Part shown: positions 35,676 through 45,310 of the stretch, one piece after another
Numbering within the stretch: position 1 is the stretch's first letter
Layout of the letters: each line of letters opens with the position of its first letter
From: Arenibacter palladensis
GTDB taxonomy: Bacteria; Bacteroidota; Bacteroidia; Flavobacteriales; Flavobacteriaceae
Assembly (NCBI RefSeq): GCF_900129275.1
Contig: NZ_FQUX01000004.1
Coordinates: forward strand, 186,001-250,000
Length of the DNA: 64,000 nt
Direction: 5' to 3'
The notes under the pieces: generated by a model
Told to the model about the DNA's origin: nothing
The model's database searches: none
The model's input: the letters and a program-made list of their open reading frames with translations, nothing else
Translations under genes and position numbers: made by a program

Positions 35676-37067
35676 TTATATGTGTATTACTTCCCCATAG
35701 GCATGTGCTACAGCCTCCATTACCGCTTCACTCATGGTAGGGTGGGGATGCACGGCTTTTAGGATCTCATGGCCTGTAGTCTCCAATTTACGGGCAACTA
35801 CTGCTTCGGCAATCATGTCCGTAACTCCTGCACCGATCATGTGGCATCCTAGCCATTCGCCGTATTTGGCATCAAAAATTACTTTTACAAAGCCGTCCTT
35901 GTTACCGGAAGCACTGGCTTTTCCACTAGCTGAGAATGGGAATTTACCAACTTTTATTTCATATCCTTTTTCAATAGCCTGTTTTTCGGTAAGTCCAACA
36001 GATGCTATTTCAGGAGAACAGTAGGTACACCCAGGAATGTTACCGTAGTCCAAAGGTTCTACGTGCATACCCGCAATTTTCTCCACACAAAGTATTCCTT
36101 CTGCCGATGCAACGTGGGCTAGGGCCTGCCCTGGTGTTACATCGCCAATGGCGAAGTATCCGGGAATATTGGTCTGATAATAATCGTTTACCAAAATTTT
36201 ATCCCTATCCGTTGCAATACCAACATTTTCCAAACCAATATTTTCAATATTGGTCTTGATACCTACGGCAGACAATACGATATCGGCCTCTAGAATTTCT
36301 TCTCCCTTGCTTGTTTTAACTGTGGCCTTAACTCCCGCACCAGAGGTATCTACCTTGGTTACTTCGGAGGAGGTCATAATTTTTATTCCTGTCTTTTTAA
36401 GACTGCGCTCCAATTGTTTGGAAACTTCTTCGTCCTCTACCGGTACTACGTTTGGCAAAAACTCCACTACGGTTACTTCTGTGCCCATGGCATTGTAGAA
36501 ATAGGCAAATTCTATACCTATGGCCCCACTGCCCACTACAAGCATTTTCTTTGGTTGTTTGTCCAAGGACATGGCCTCGCGGTAGCCTATAATTTTTTTG
36601 CCATCCTGTGGTAAACTGGGTAGTTCCCTACTGCGTGCGCCTGTAGCAATAATAATGTTATTGGCCGAATACTCTGTTTCTTTGCCGTCATCGGATTTTA
36701 CACTTACTTTTTTTCCTGGCTTTAAGGTTCCATAGCCCTTAATGACTTCAATCTTATTTTTTTTCATCAAAAATTGAACGCCCTTGCTCATTCCTTCTGC
36801 AACGTTCCTACTTCTCTTGACTACGGCATTAAAGTCCTTGTCCACACCTTCGGCCTTTAGTCCGTAATCCGCTGCATGAAGCAAATATTCGAAAACCTGA
36901 GCGGATTTCAATAATGCTTTGGTAGGGATACATCCCCAATTTAAACAAACGCCACCTAGATTTTCCTTTTCTATAATGGCAGTCTTAAATCCCAATTGAG
37001 AGGCTCTGATTGCGGCTACATAACCTCCAGGACCACTACCTAATACAATAATATCGAAATTGCTCAT
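35676..37067 (-). CDS. lpdA: Dihydrolipoyl dehydrogenase
   Basis: 463-residue flavoprotein disulfide reductase. It reoxidises lipoamide in 2-oxo acid dehydrogenase complexes or the glycine cleavage system. The FAD-binding Rossmann fold is IIVLGSGPGGYVAAIRA (about 5-21). The redox disulfide is in GGVCLNWGCIP, with the two cysteines separated by four residues. The NAD-binding motif GSGAIGIEFAYFY is at about 178-190, and the C-terminal catalytic HP and E (HPHPTMSEAV) are at about 441-450. No E1/E2 genes lie next to it here. An upstream -7 element is listed separately. Confidence 0.96.
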   Translation of the reverse strand: MSNFDIIVLGSGPGGYVAAIRASQLGFKTAIIEKENLGGVCLNWGCIPTKALLKSAQVFEYLLHAADYGLKAEGVDKDFNAVVKRSRNVAEGMSKGVQFLMKKNKIEVIKGYGTLKPGKKVSVKSDDGKETEYSANNIIIATGARSRELPSLPQDGKKIIGYREAMSLDKQPKKMLVVGSGAIGIEFAYFYNAMGTEVTVVEFLPNVVPVEDEEVSKQLERSLKKTGIKIMTSSEVTKVDTSGAGVKATVKTSKGEEILEADIVLSAVGIKTNIENIGLENVGIATDRDKILVNDYYQTNIPGYFAIGDVTPGQALAHVASAEGILCVEKIAGMHVEPLDYGNIPGCTYCSPEIASVGLTEKQAIEKGYEIKVGKFPFSASGKASASGNKDGFVKVIFDAKYGEWLGCHMIGAGVTDMIAEAVVARKLETTGHEILKAVHPHPTMSEAVMEAVAHAYGEVIHI

Positions 37068-37101
37068 TTATATTTTTTTTGGTAAATAAATTATGAAGTC
37101 G

Positions 37102-37109
37102 CAAAGTTA
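37102..37109 (-). promoter_or_regulatory. -7 promoter element upstream of lpdA
   Basis: TAACTTTG on the minus strand matches TAnnTTTG and lies 35 bases before the lpdA start codon. No clear -33 element was found at the usual distance. Confidence 0.45.
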
Positions 37110-37162
37110 CAAAACCATACTGAATCCACACAGAGGCCGTTTTAAATTAATTGGAATAAAAT

Positions 37163-37194
37163 AGGCTGGCCCGTATGTAGATGTTGGCCAGCCT
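37163..37194 (-). terminator. Terminator after msrB
   Basis: 9-bp stem (AGGCTGGCC / GGCCAGCCT) with a 14-base loop. On the minus strand a U-rich stretch follows the stem. It lies about 37 bases after the msrB stop. Confidence 0.7.
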
Positions 37195-37230
37195 GATGAA
37201 TTAAATAGTTTGTTTTATTGTAGTCTTACC

Positions 37231-37725
37231 TTATTTTTCAGGTACAAAGTTCAAAGCAGCACCGTTAATGCAATGTCTCTTACCGGTGGTTTGTCTGGGG
37301 CCGTCGTTAAAAACGTGACCCAAGTGCCCTCCGCAGGTGGCACAATGTTCTTCAGTCCTGGCATAACCTAGGTCATAATCAACGTCATAGGCAACATTTC
37401 CCTTAATCTCCCTGTCGAAACTGGGCCATCCCGTTCCGGAATCAAATTTGTGCTCACTTTTAAAAAGTTCGGTTCCGCAGGCTGCACAGGTATAAACACC
37501 CTTTTGTTTGTTGTTCAACAACTCGCTGGATCCAGGGTTTTCCGTACCTGCCTTTCTAAGGACATAAAACTGCATGTCTGTAAGCTGTTTTCTCCACTCT
37601 GCCTCAGTTTTGGTGACTTTGAACTGCTCCTTTTTTTTGGTATCCAATTTGGGCGCCTCCTTTTCCTGTGAGGTTCCCTTGCATCCAATAAAAACCACAC
37701 AAAGCGCGAATATTATTTTTTTCAT
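37231..37725 (-). CDS. msrB: Methionine-(R)-sulfoxide reductase B, lipoprotein form
   Basis: Reduces methionine-R-sulfoxide in proteins. 164 residues: a lipoprotein signal with lipobox FIGC (C15), then the MsrB domain from about residue 42. Two zinc-binding CxxC pairs are at C80/C83 and C128/C131, and the catalytic cysteine is C152 in RHCINGAALNF. The lipid anchor places it on the periplasmic side, in line with envelope repair. It is monocistronic, ending at a terminator. Confidence 0.95.
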   Translation of the reverse strand: MKKIIFALCVVFIGCKGTSQEKEAPKLDTKKKEQFKVTKTEAEWRKQLTDMQFYVLRKAGTENPGSSELLNNKQKGVYTCAACGTELFKSEHKFDSGTGWPSFDREIKGNVAYDVDYDLGYARTEEHCATCGGHLGHVFNDGPRQTTGKRHCINGAALNFVPEK

Positions 37726-37835
37726 AGCGTATCTTATTTTATTGTACTTCCTACATTTAGACGAAATGCAAATAGCTTCCTTTCACTGCTTCACTTAAGT
37801 CAATTCCTGAGTTAAGGTTTCAATGTATAAAAATA

Positions 37836-37863
37836 GCCCTTATTTCCTAAAGGAATTAAGGGC
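37836..37863 (-). terminator. Terminator after the collagen-like gene
   Basis: 12-bp stem with one mismatch (GCCCTTATTTCC / GGAATTAAGGGC) and a 4-base loop. On the minus strand it is followed by a U-rich stretch. It lies 23 bases after the stop of the collagen-like gene. Confidence 0.7.
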
Positions 37864-37885
37864 CAAGTAAATTTTGTAACGAAGT

Positions 37886-38461
37886 TTAATCCAATGTAAA
37901 TCGTTTAACATCTTTTTCTTCAACACCTATAGTGCTCATTACGGCATTAATATTGGATTTGTCCAATTTCGATGCGGCAAATTGACTAGGTAGTATTACG
38001 ATTCTAAACAATTGATTGTCTGTAAATCCGGTGTCTAAATTAGATAAGTTAAAATTACCGTCAATAAAAATCTCAACATCTATGAAAGTGTGGGCATTGG
38101 TGTATTGTATAGTGCCTTCGGGTAAAAAGAAATTTTGAGGTATCAGGCTCCATGCATCGGCTGTTGTATTGTCTTGATAATCTACCGAACCATCATATCG
38201 GTATACCAGAACTGCATCAGATTCGAAGACAGGGAAACTAGTAAAATCAGAATACGTAATAATGTAAGAATAGATATCACCACCTGCATCATAGTTGAAG
38301 TCAATATTATCTACTTCAAATACTTGTCCTTGGATGCCGTCCTCGCCATCCTGTCCGTCCTGTCCATCAAAACCATCAAAGCCAGGAGGGCCTGCAGGTC
38401 CTTCACAGGAGATAAAAAATAAAGCAATAAATGCGCCGAGTAATAAGGTTACTTTTTTCAT
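37886..38461 (-). CDS. Collagen-like repeat lipoprotein
   Basis: 191 residues. The lipobox ending at C19 (FFISC) predicts lipidation. Immediately after it come eight collagen-type Gly-X-Y triplets (residues 21-44: GPA GPP GFD GFD GQD GQD GED GIQ), with aspartate in the Y position of five triplets. The rest (45-191) looks like an all-beta extracytoplasmic domain. The stalk could trimerise and lift the domain from the membrane; function is unknown. It has its own promoter and terminator and is not in an operon. Confidence 0.85.
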   Translation of the reverse strand: MKKVTLLLGAFIALFFISCEGPAGPPGFDGFDGQDGQDGEDGIQGQVFEVDNIDFNYDAGGDIYSYIITYSDFTSFPVFESDAVLVYRYDGSVDYQDNTTADAWSLIPQNFFLPEGTIQYTNAHTFIDVEIFIDGNFNLSNLDTGFTDNQLFRIVILPSQFAASKLDKSNINAVMSTIGVEEKDVKRFTLD

Positions 38462-38554
38462 AATATTTATTTTAGTGTTTAATCAAAATCTATAAATGTT
38501 ATTGTATTTTTATTGTAGTTTCAAAAAGCGTTCCATTTTTTATATCTATACTTG

Positions 38555-38562
38555 CAAAGTTA
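38555..38562 (-). promoter_or_regulatory. -7 promoter element upstream of the collagen-like gene
   Basis: TAACTTTG on the minus strand, 94 bases before the start codon. On the opposite strand TATACTTG (38547-38554), one base off the consensus, faces glgB, so the two divergent promoters nearly overlap. Confidence 0.4.
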
Positions 38563-38641
38563 GGTTTTAGAGAAAACTTGTTGTTCGTATATCCAAATTA
38601 CGGAACAAAGTTGTCTAAACAGTGCACTAAATAACGTAATC

Positions 38642-40537
38642 ATGACCAAAGTAGTATCCCATAGTTTATTTTCAGATTTTGATATAAATCTATTTAAGGC
38701 GGGCAAACATTTCAAATTATATGAAAAGTTGGGTTCCCATCTTATTGAAGTCAATGGGGTCAAAGGGACCTATTTTGCCGTTTGGGCGCCTTCCGCCCGT
38801 TCCGTTTCAGTGGTGGGCGATTTTAATAATTGGTACGAAGCTGACCATCAATTGTACGTGCGTTGGGATGGTAGTGGTATCTGGGAGGGATTTGTTCCAG
38901 ACTTGGGAAAAGGCACTTTGTATAAATATATTATTCATTCTACAAATCATGGAGTGGTTACCGAAAAGGCAGACCCCTTTGCCCGAAGCTGTGAACATCC
39001 GCCTATGACGGCATCTATAGTTTGGGAAGATAAACATAAATGGGGAGATGAAACCTGGATGAAATCCAGAAAGGAAAAAAATGCCCTGGACAAGCCATTT
39101 GCTGTATATGAGGTGCATTTGGGATCTTGGAAGCGAAAATCCAATAATGATTATTTGACCTATTCGGAATTGGCCGAAGATTTGGTGAAATATGTTAAGG
39201 AAATGAATTTTACCCATGTGGAGTTTATGCCCATCATGGAGTATCCATATGATCCTTCATGGGGATATCAATTAACGGGCTATTTTGCCCCTACTTCGAG
39301 ATTCGGAAAACCTGAAGGTTTTAAAGTGTTGGTGGATGCATTGCATCAAAATGGAATTGGGGTTATCCTGGATTGGGTACCTTCGCATTTTCCGGAAGAT
39401 GCCCACGGTCTAGGTTTTTTTGACGGCTCCCACCTTTATGAGCATCCCGATAGCAGAAGGGGCTATCATCCCGATTGGAAAAGTTTGATATTTAATTACG
39501 GGAGAAATGAGGTAAGGGCATTTCTGATCAGTAATGCCATGTTTTGGTTAGATCAGTTCCATGCCGATGCACTTCGTGTAGACGCCGTAGCATCCATGCT
39601 ATATTTGGATTATTCCAGGGATGAAGGTCAGTGGGAACCCAATATTTACGGGAATAACGAGAATTTGGAGGCAATTTCATTTATCAGGGAACTCAATGAA
39701 ACCGTTTATTCCAATTTTGAGGGAATACAGATGATTGCCGAGGAATCCACCTCTTTTTCTATGGTGTCCAAACCGGTAAGTATGGGAGGTCTTGGTTTTG
39801 GAATGAAATGGATGATGGGTTGGATGCACGATACCTTGGAATACTTTAAAAAAGAACCCATTTATAGGAAACACCATCAAAACGATCTTACCTTTAGTGC
39901 TACCTATGCCTTTACAGAGAATTTTATGTTGCCTTTTTCCCATGACGAAGTGGTTTATGGTAAACAATCCCTCTTGTATAGGATGCCTGGGGATGAATGG
40001 CAACGTTTTGCCAACTTAAGATTGCTTTTTGGGTATATGTATACCCACCCCGGGGCCAATTTAATTTTTATGGGAGGCGAATTTGGACAATCTTCCGAAT
40101 GGAATTTTCAAAAAAGTTTGGACTGGCATCTCTTGCAATATGACTTCCATATAGGAATTCAAAATTTGGTGAAGGATTTGAATAAATTGTATCAGGAGTA
40201 TCCTGCGCTATACGAGAAACAATTTAGTCCTGAAGGTTTTCAATGGATAGATTACGGGGACCATCAAAATTCGGTCCTTACCTATATTAGAAAAGGAATT
40301 AATCCCAAGGAGAATATCTATATAGCCTGTAATTTTACTCCGGTACCTAGGGAAAAATATAGAATGGGAGTTCCAAAATCAGGACAATTAAAGGAAATTT
40401 TCAATAGTGATGACACAAAATATGGCGGTACAGGGATGAAAAACAGCACATTGAAAATTGGGAAAACCGCATGGCATGGATATGATAAGTCCGTGGAAAT
40501 CACAATACCACCTCTAGGAGTGGTCGTTTTTAAGTGA
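38642..40537 (+). CDS. glgB: 1,4-alpha-glucan branching enzyme
   Basis: Makes alpha-1,6 branches in glycogen. 631 residues, the shorter form of the family without the long N-terminal extension. A carbohydrate-binding N-terminal domain (VWAPSARSVSVVGDFN) is followed by the GH13 barrel with the catalytic nucleophile in DALRVDAVASM (second Asp), the acid/base glutamate in IAEESTS, and the SHDEVV motif (third Asp). No glgA or glgC lies beside it. The GH31 gene follows in the same direction 98 bases later. Confidence 0.96.
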   Translation: MTKVVSHSLFSDFDINLFKAGKHFKLYEKLGSHLIEVNGVKGTYFAVWAPSARSVSVVGDFNNWYEADHQLYVRWDGSGIWEGFVPDLGKGTLYKYIIHSTNHGVVTEKADPFARSCEHPPMTASIVWEDKHKWGDETWMKSRKEKNALDKPFAVYEVHLGSWKRKSNNDYLTYSELAEDLVKYVKEMNFTHVEFMPIMEYPYDPSWGYQLTGYFAPTSRFGKPEGFKVLVDALHQNGIGVILDWVPSHFPEDAHGLGFFDGSHLYEHPDSRRGYHPDWKSLIFNYGRNEVRAFLISNAMFWLDQFHADALRVDAVASMLYLDYSRDEGQWEPNIYGNNENLEAISFIRELNETVYSNFEGIQMIAEESTSFSMVSKPVSMGGLGFGMKWMMGWMHDTLEYFKKEPIYRKHHQNDLTFSATYAFTENFMLPFSHDEVVYGKQSLLYRMPGDEWQRFANLRLLFGYMYTHPGANLIFMGGEFGQSSEWNFQKSLDWHLLQYDFHIGIQNLVKDLNKLYQEYPALYEKQFSPEGFQWIDYGDHQNSVLTYIRKGINPKENIYIACNFTPVPREKYRMGVPKSGQLKEIFNSDDTKYGGTGMKNSTLKIGKTAWHGYDKSVEITIPPLGVVVFK

Positions 40538-40635
40538 TTTTTTATATTATAATGCTACCCAATGTATTTGCACCTCATATCATTTCTTTAATTCACATGA
40601 ATGTATTTTTTTTGTATTCGAAAAATTAACCGCCC

Positions 40636-43035
40636 ATGATCACTAATACTGAACTTGAATACAAAGGCAATTTATACCCCAGTACAATTGTTGAATTTCA
40701 TAGGGATACGGATAAATTGTATTTCACCACCTCGAACGGGGTCATTTTGGAGATGACAATTTTACGGGACAGTATATTAAGATTTAGGTACGCCACCGAA
40801 AATATTTTTGAGCCCGATTTTTCATACTCTATCAGTGAAAATGTTAGTGTTGGGTTTAATCACCTTAAGGTAGAGGAGACTACTACAGAGTATTTGGTGT
40901 ATACGGCCAAACTAAAAGTGCTCATAGATAAAAAGACTTTGAGGACCCAGATTTCAGATCTTGACGGCAATATAATTAATGAGGATGAACTTGGTTTTCA
41001 TTGGGAAGAGAATTATGAGTTTGGAGGTAATTCTGTAAAGATGAGCAAGATTACCCAAAACGCGGAGAGTTTCTACGGTTTGGGAGATAAGGCTACACAT
41101 TCCAACCTAAAAGGGAAACGTGTAAGTAATTGGGTAACGGATCAATACGCATACGGAAAGGATCAAGATCCTTTATATAAGGCAATTCCATTTTTTATAG
41201 GCTTGCACAATAATAAGTCCTACGGAATTTTCTTTGACAATACCTTTAAAACGAACTTCGATTTCGCGCATGAGCGGAGAAATGTAACCAGCTTTTGGGC
41301 AGATGGGGGAGAGATGAATTATTATTTTATCTACGGTCCCCAAATGAGCCAAGTGGTCAAAGCTTATACCAATTTAACCGGGACGCCAGAGTTGCCCCCA
41401 ATGTGGGCTATGGGTTATCATCAATCCAAATGGAGCTACTATCCGGAGAGCAATGTTAGGGCCATAGCCAAGAATTTTAGGAAAATGAGGATTCCATGTG
41501 ATGCCATTTATTTGGACATCGATTATATGGACGGATTTAGGTGTTTCACTTGGGACAAATCGCGTTTTCCAAATCCTAAAAAGATGATTTCTGATCTGGA
41601 GGAGAAAGGGTTCAAGACGGTAGTAATGATAGATCCGGGGATAAAGATCGATAAGGATTATTGGGTATATCAAGAGGCTATTGAAAACGATTATTTCTGC
41701 AAACGGGCCGATGGTGCGTTTATGAAAGGCAAGGTATGGCCCGGAGAGTGCAATTTTCCGGATTTTACCAATCCCAAGGTAAGGGAGTGGTGGGCCGAAC
41801 TTTATAAGGAAATGATGTCGGAAATTGGCGTTCATGCGGTTTGGAACGATATGAACGAACCTGCGGTTATGGAGGTCCCCACCAAAACGGCACCTTTGGA
41901 TACCCGTCATGATTTTGATGGACATCCATGCTCCCATAGAAAGGCACACAATGTATATGGAATGCAGATGGTTCGTGCTACCTATGAGGGCATTAAAAAG
42001 TACGTGTATCCAAAGAGGCCCTTTGTAATTACCAGAGCGGCATTTGCAGGAACCCAAAGATTTTCTTCTACATGGACCGGCGATAATGTGGCTACGTGGG
42101 AACATTTATGGATTGCGAACGTACAGGCGCAACGTATGTGTATGAGCGGATATTCGTTTGTAGGTTCGGATATTGGGGGCTTTGCGGAACAACCCAATGG
42201 CGAGCTATTTGCAAGATGGATTCAATTGGGGGTTTTTCATCCGTTCTGTAGGGTGCATTCCAGTGGCGATCACGGTGATCAGGAACCATGGTCCTTTGAT
42301 GATGAGGTAACCAACATTGTGCGCAAATTTATTGAATTGCGCTATCAGCTTTTGCCTTATTTGTATACCATGTTCTATAGGTATTCCAAAGAAGGGGTGC
42401 CCATGTTGAAGCCATTGGTACATTTTGATCAAGAAGATCATCAAACTCATTTTAGGACCGATGAATTTATTTTTGGGGAGCAAATTCTAGTTTGTCCAGT
42501 ACAGGAACCGAATGCCCAAGGGCGTAGGATGTACCTGCCAAGGGGCATATGGTATAATTATTGGACGAATGAGGCCGTAGTTGGTGGTATGGAGAAATGG
42601 GTGGTAGCCGGTTTGGATAAAATTCCAATCTTTATTAAGGAAGGTGCCATGATTCCAAAATACCCTGTGCAACAATACGTAGGTGAACTGGACATTAAGG
42701 AATTGGTTTTGGATGTTTACTATAAAAATGGAGTAGAAACGTCAACCGTCTATGAGGATGGACAGGATGGCTACGACTATAAAAAAGGCAGATATAGCCT
42801 AAGAAACTTTAATTTAAAAGGAAAGCCTAATGAACTCCTTATCCAACAGTTTAAGGATGGAAGTTTTATAACTTCCTATGAAACCTTTAAAATGAATCTT
42901 CATGGGCTACCCTTTAAAATAAAGAAAATTCAAGTGGATAATGAGTTTGTGGATTTGAAAGATGTTAAGTTAAACGGTAACAATAATATTCATATCAGCA
43001 AGGATTTTACTTTATTGCACATTATTGGTGCGTAA
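40636..43035 (+). CDS. GH31 alpha-glucosidase
   Basis: 799-residue glycoside hydrolase family 31 enzyme. The catalytic nucleophile aspartate is in WNDMNEPAV and the acid/base in STWTGDNVATW. The barrel extends from about 240 to 600 and a C-terminal beta domain follows. No signal peptide is visible, so it acts in the cytoplasm on alpha-glucosidic substrates, perhaps on glycogen or maltodextrins from the glgB side. Exact linkage preference cannot be read from sequence. It runs with glgB and, 39 bases after its stop, the M48 lipoprotein gene. Confidence 0.92.
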   Translation: MITNTELEYKGNLYPSTIVEFHRDTDKLYFTTSNGVILEMTILRDSILRFRYATENIFEPDFSYSISENVSVGFNHLKVEETTTEYLVYTAKLKVLIDKKTLRTQISDLDGNIINEDELGFHWEENYEFGGNSVKMSKITQNAESFYGLGDKATHSNLKGKRVSNWVTDQYAYGKDQDPLYKAIPFFIGLHNNKSYGIFFDNTFKTNFDFAHERRNVTSFWADGGEMNYYFIYGPQMSQVVKAYTNLTGTPELPPMWAMGYHQSKWSYYPESNVRAIAKNFRKMRIPCDAIYLDIDYMDGFRCFTWDKSRFPNPKKMISDLEEKGFKTVVMIDPGIKIDKDYWVYQEAIENDYFCKRADGAFMKGKVWPGECNFPDFTNPKVREWWAELYKEMMSEIGVHAVWNDMNEPAVMEVPTKTAPLDTRHDFDGHPCSHRKAHNVYGMQMVRATYEGIKKYVYPKRPFVITRAAFAGTQRFSSTWTGDNVATWEHLWIANVQAQRMCMSGYSFVGSDIGGFAEQPNGELFARWIQLGVFHPFCRVHSSGDHGDQEPWSFDDEVTNIVRKFIELRYQLLPYLYTMFYRYSKEGVPMLKPLVHFDQEDHQTHFRTDEFIFGEQILVCPVQEPNAQGRRMYLPRGIWYNYWTNEAVVGGMEKWVVAGLDKIPIFIKEGAMIPKYPVQQYVGELDIKELVLDVYYKNGVETSTVYEDGQDGYDYKKGRYSLRNFNLKGKPNELLIQQFKDGSFITSYETFKMNLHGLPFKIKKIQVDNEFVDLKDVKLNGNNNIHISKDFTLLHIIGA

Positions 43036-43074
43036 TTTTTTGTAATTTTCGGGGAATAAATATCTAATCTTAAG

Positions 43075-43884
43075 ATGAAAAAAATAGTTTTAATAATAAT
43101 GGTCTTTTTAGGCGTTATGGCCTGTAAAACCAATCCCTTTACAGGGCAAAAGGTTTTGAACTTTTACCCTAATAGTCAACTTTTTCCAACAGCTTTTGCT
43201 CAATACGACCAATTTCTTGAAGAAAACAAGGTAATTACCGGAACGGACGATGCAAGAATGATAACCAAAACCGGTCAGCGTATTGCAGCGGCTGCCGAAC
43301 GTTGGCTAACTGCCAATGGTTATGCGGGATACCTTAAGGATTACAAGTGGGAATATAATCTGGTGAACGATGAGACGGTGAATGCCTGGTGTATGCCTGG
43401 AGGTAAAATTGTCTTTTATACCGGAATACTTCCAATATGTCAAGGAGAGACCGGAGTGGCGGTAGTAATGGGTCATGAGGTGGCCCACGCTTTGGCAGAC
43501 CATGGAGCACAAAGGATGAGTGCCGGTACTTTACAGCAATTGGGTGCAGTGGCCGGTAATGTAGTGATACAGGATGAACAAAAAAGGAATATATTCAATC
43601 AAGCGTATGGAATAGGTTCCCAAGTTGGGGTAATGCTTCCTTTTAGCAGAAGCCATGAAACGGAAGCCGATAGAATAGGTTTGCAAATTATGGCCATTGC
43701 AGGCTATAATCCAGATGAAGCAGCAGAATTGTGGAAGAGAATGCAGGCCAATAGTGGAGGTAGTGCACCGCCAGAATTTCTAAGTACCCACCCTTCCAAC
43801 GAAACCCGTATAGCCAACCTTACGGAATGGGCACCTTTGGCCAAAAAAGAAGCCGCTAAATTTGGCGTTACCTCTTTTCAATAG
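43075..43884 (+). CDS. M48-family metallopeptidase lipoprotein
   Basis: 269 residues: a lipoprotein signal with lipobox VMAC (C17), then an M48-type zinc protease domain with the HEVAH motif at 134-138 and the downstream ligand in SRSHETEAD (E195). It resembles periplasmic proteases of the BepA/LoiP type, which process outer-membrane or damaged envelope proteins. No membrane helices beyond the signal are present, unlike HtpX. A terminator follows its stop by 43 bases. Confidence 0.9.
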   Translation: MKKIVLIIMVFLGVMACKTNPFTGQKVLNFYPNSQLFPTAFAQYDQFLEENKVITGTDDARMITKTGQRIAAAAERWLTANGYAGYLKDYKWEYNLVNDETVNAWCMPGGKIVFYTGILPICQGETGVAVVMGHEVAHALADHGAQRMSAGTLQQLGAVAGNVVIQDEQKRNIFNQAYGIGSQVGVMLPFSRSHETEADRIGLQIMAIAGYNPDEAAELWKRMQANSGGSAPPEFLSTHPSNETRIANLTEWAPLAKKEAAKFGVTSFQ

Positions 43885-43926
43885 TGATAGTTGAAATAAA
43901 AATAATTAGTACTAATTTCAATTGGG

Positions 43927-43955
43927 AAGCTGCTCTTATAGGAGCAGCTTTTTTT
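43927..43955 (+). terminator. Intrinsic terminator directly before the UMF1 transporter gene
   Basis: 9-bp stem (AAGCTGCTC / GAGCAGCTT) with a 6-base loop, followed by seven T. It lies after the M48 gene but ends only 4 bases before the ATG at 43960. That leaves no room for a normal untranslated leader downstream of it. Confidence 0.85.
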
Positions 43956-43959
43956 ATAT

Positions 43960-45288
43960 ATGAGTCGAATCCTTCCCATTAAAGGCAGTAAAAAATTATT
44001 GAACGCTTGGGCATTTTATGATTGGGCCAATTCTGTTTATAGCCTTGTAATTTCTTCCGCCATATTTCCTATTTTTTATGGAGCCCTGTTTAGAGTGGCC
44101 GGAATAGAGAAGGTGTTGGTATTTGGTGGAGAAATTGCTAGGGCACCCCTTATAAGCTATGTTACCTCGGCCGCATTTTTGTTCATAGCGCTTATAACGC
44201 CAATTTTATCCGGTATTGCAGACTATTTGGGGAACAAAAGGCTTTTTATGAAATTGTTTTGTTACCTGGGAGCCTTGTCCTGCATAGGATTGTATTGGTT
44301 TTCCTTGGAGCATATTTATTTTAGCCTGATTTGTTATTTTTTTGGATTGGTGGGATTTTGGGTAAGTTTTGCCTTTAGTAACTCCTACCTTCCTGATATA
44401 GCTTTCCCGGGGCAACAGGATAGGATTAGTGCAAAGGGTTTTTCACTAGGTTATATTGGAAGTGTTATTTTGCTGCTATTTAATTTGGCAATGGTCATGA
44501 AGCCCAATCTCTTTGGAATCGAAACAGACGCTGGTGGAATAGCGGAAATCAAGGCTATGAGGTATTCCTTTCTAACGGTAGGCCTTTGGTGGATAGGGTT
44601 TTCACAGTATAGCTTTTATTTTCTGCCCAAAGGGTTTAAAAGGGAAGGGGTAAGGCAACATGTAATCCTTAATGGTTTTAGGGAACTAAAAAATGTGTGG
44701 CATCAAATGGGAGGGCAAATAAAATTGAAACGATATTTGGCCGCCTTTTTTATCTATAGTATGGCTGTACAGACCGTGATGCTGATAGCCACTTATTTTG
44801 GGGAAGAAGAAATTCAATGGACTTCAGACTCCGAAAGGACAACAGGATTGATCATTAGTATCCTTCTGATCCAGCTAGTGGCCATTGCGGGAGCAACGCT
44901 TACAGCCAAAGCATCCAAATCCTTCGGCAATATTGCGACACTTATTGTGGTGAATATACTATGGGTGTTGATTTGCATTTATGCCTATTTTTTGATTACA
45001 CCTTTGGATTTTTACATAGCTGCGGGGTGTGTAGGTGTCGTTATGGGAGGGATTCAGGCACTTTCCAGGTCCACTTATTCCAAATTTTTGCCGGAAACCA
45101 CAGATACTGCATCTTTCTTTAGTTTTTATGATGTAGCGGAAAAGATAGGAATCGTTATTGGCACTTTCTTATATGGTTTTGCTGCCCAATATTTTGGTAG
45201 TATGCGATTTGCCATTATTTTGCTTGGATTGTTTTTTATGGCAGGCGCATTTCTATTGACCAGGGTTAATAAGACACGGAAAATATAA
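43960..45288 (+). CDS. UMF1/Atg22-like MFS transporter
   Basis: 442-residue major-facilitator protein with about twelve membrane helices. Its N-terminus LNAWAFYDWANSVYSLVI matches the UMF1 family (Atg22-like; many members are labelled amino-acid or drug exporters but the substrate is not settled). Only one start is possible before that conserved block, ATG 43960, so the terminator at 43927-43955 lies just in front of the coding region. The last helix ends near residue 435. It is convergent with the GIN-domain gene (22 bases between stops). Confidence 0.88.
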   Translation: MSRILPIKGSKKLLNAWAFYDWANSVYSLVISSAIFPIFYGALFRVAGIEKVLVFGGEIARAPLISYVTSAAFLFIALITPILSGIADYLGNKRLFMKLFCYLGALSCIGLYWFSLEHIYFSLICYFFGLVGFWVSFAFSNSYLPDIAFPGQQDRISAKGFSLGYIGSVILLLFNLAMVMKPNLFGIETDAGGIAEIKAMRYSFLTVGLWWIGFSQYSFYFLPKGFKREGVRQHVILNGFRELKNVWHQMGGQIKLKRYLAAFFIYSMAVQTVMLIATYFGEEEIQWTSDSERTTGLIISILLIQLVAIAGATLTAKASKSFGNIATLIVVNILWVLICIYAYFLITPLDFYIAAGCVGVVMGGIQALSRSTYSKFLPETTDTASFFSFYDVAEKIGIVIGTFLYGFAAQYFGSMRFAIILLGLFFMAGAFLLTRVNKTRKI

Positions 45289-45310
45289 GGTCTTAAGGTA
45301 ATATTTCCGC

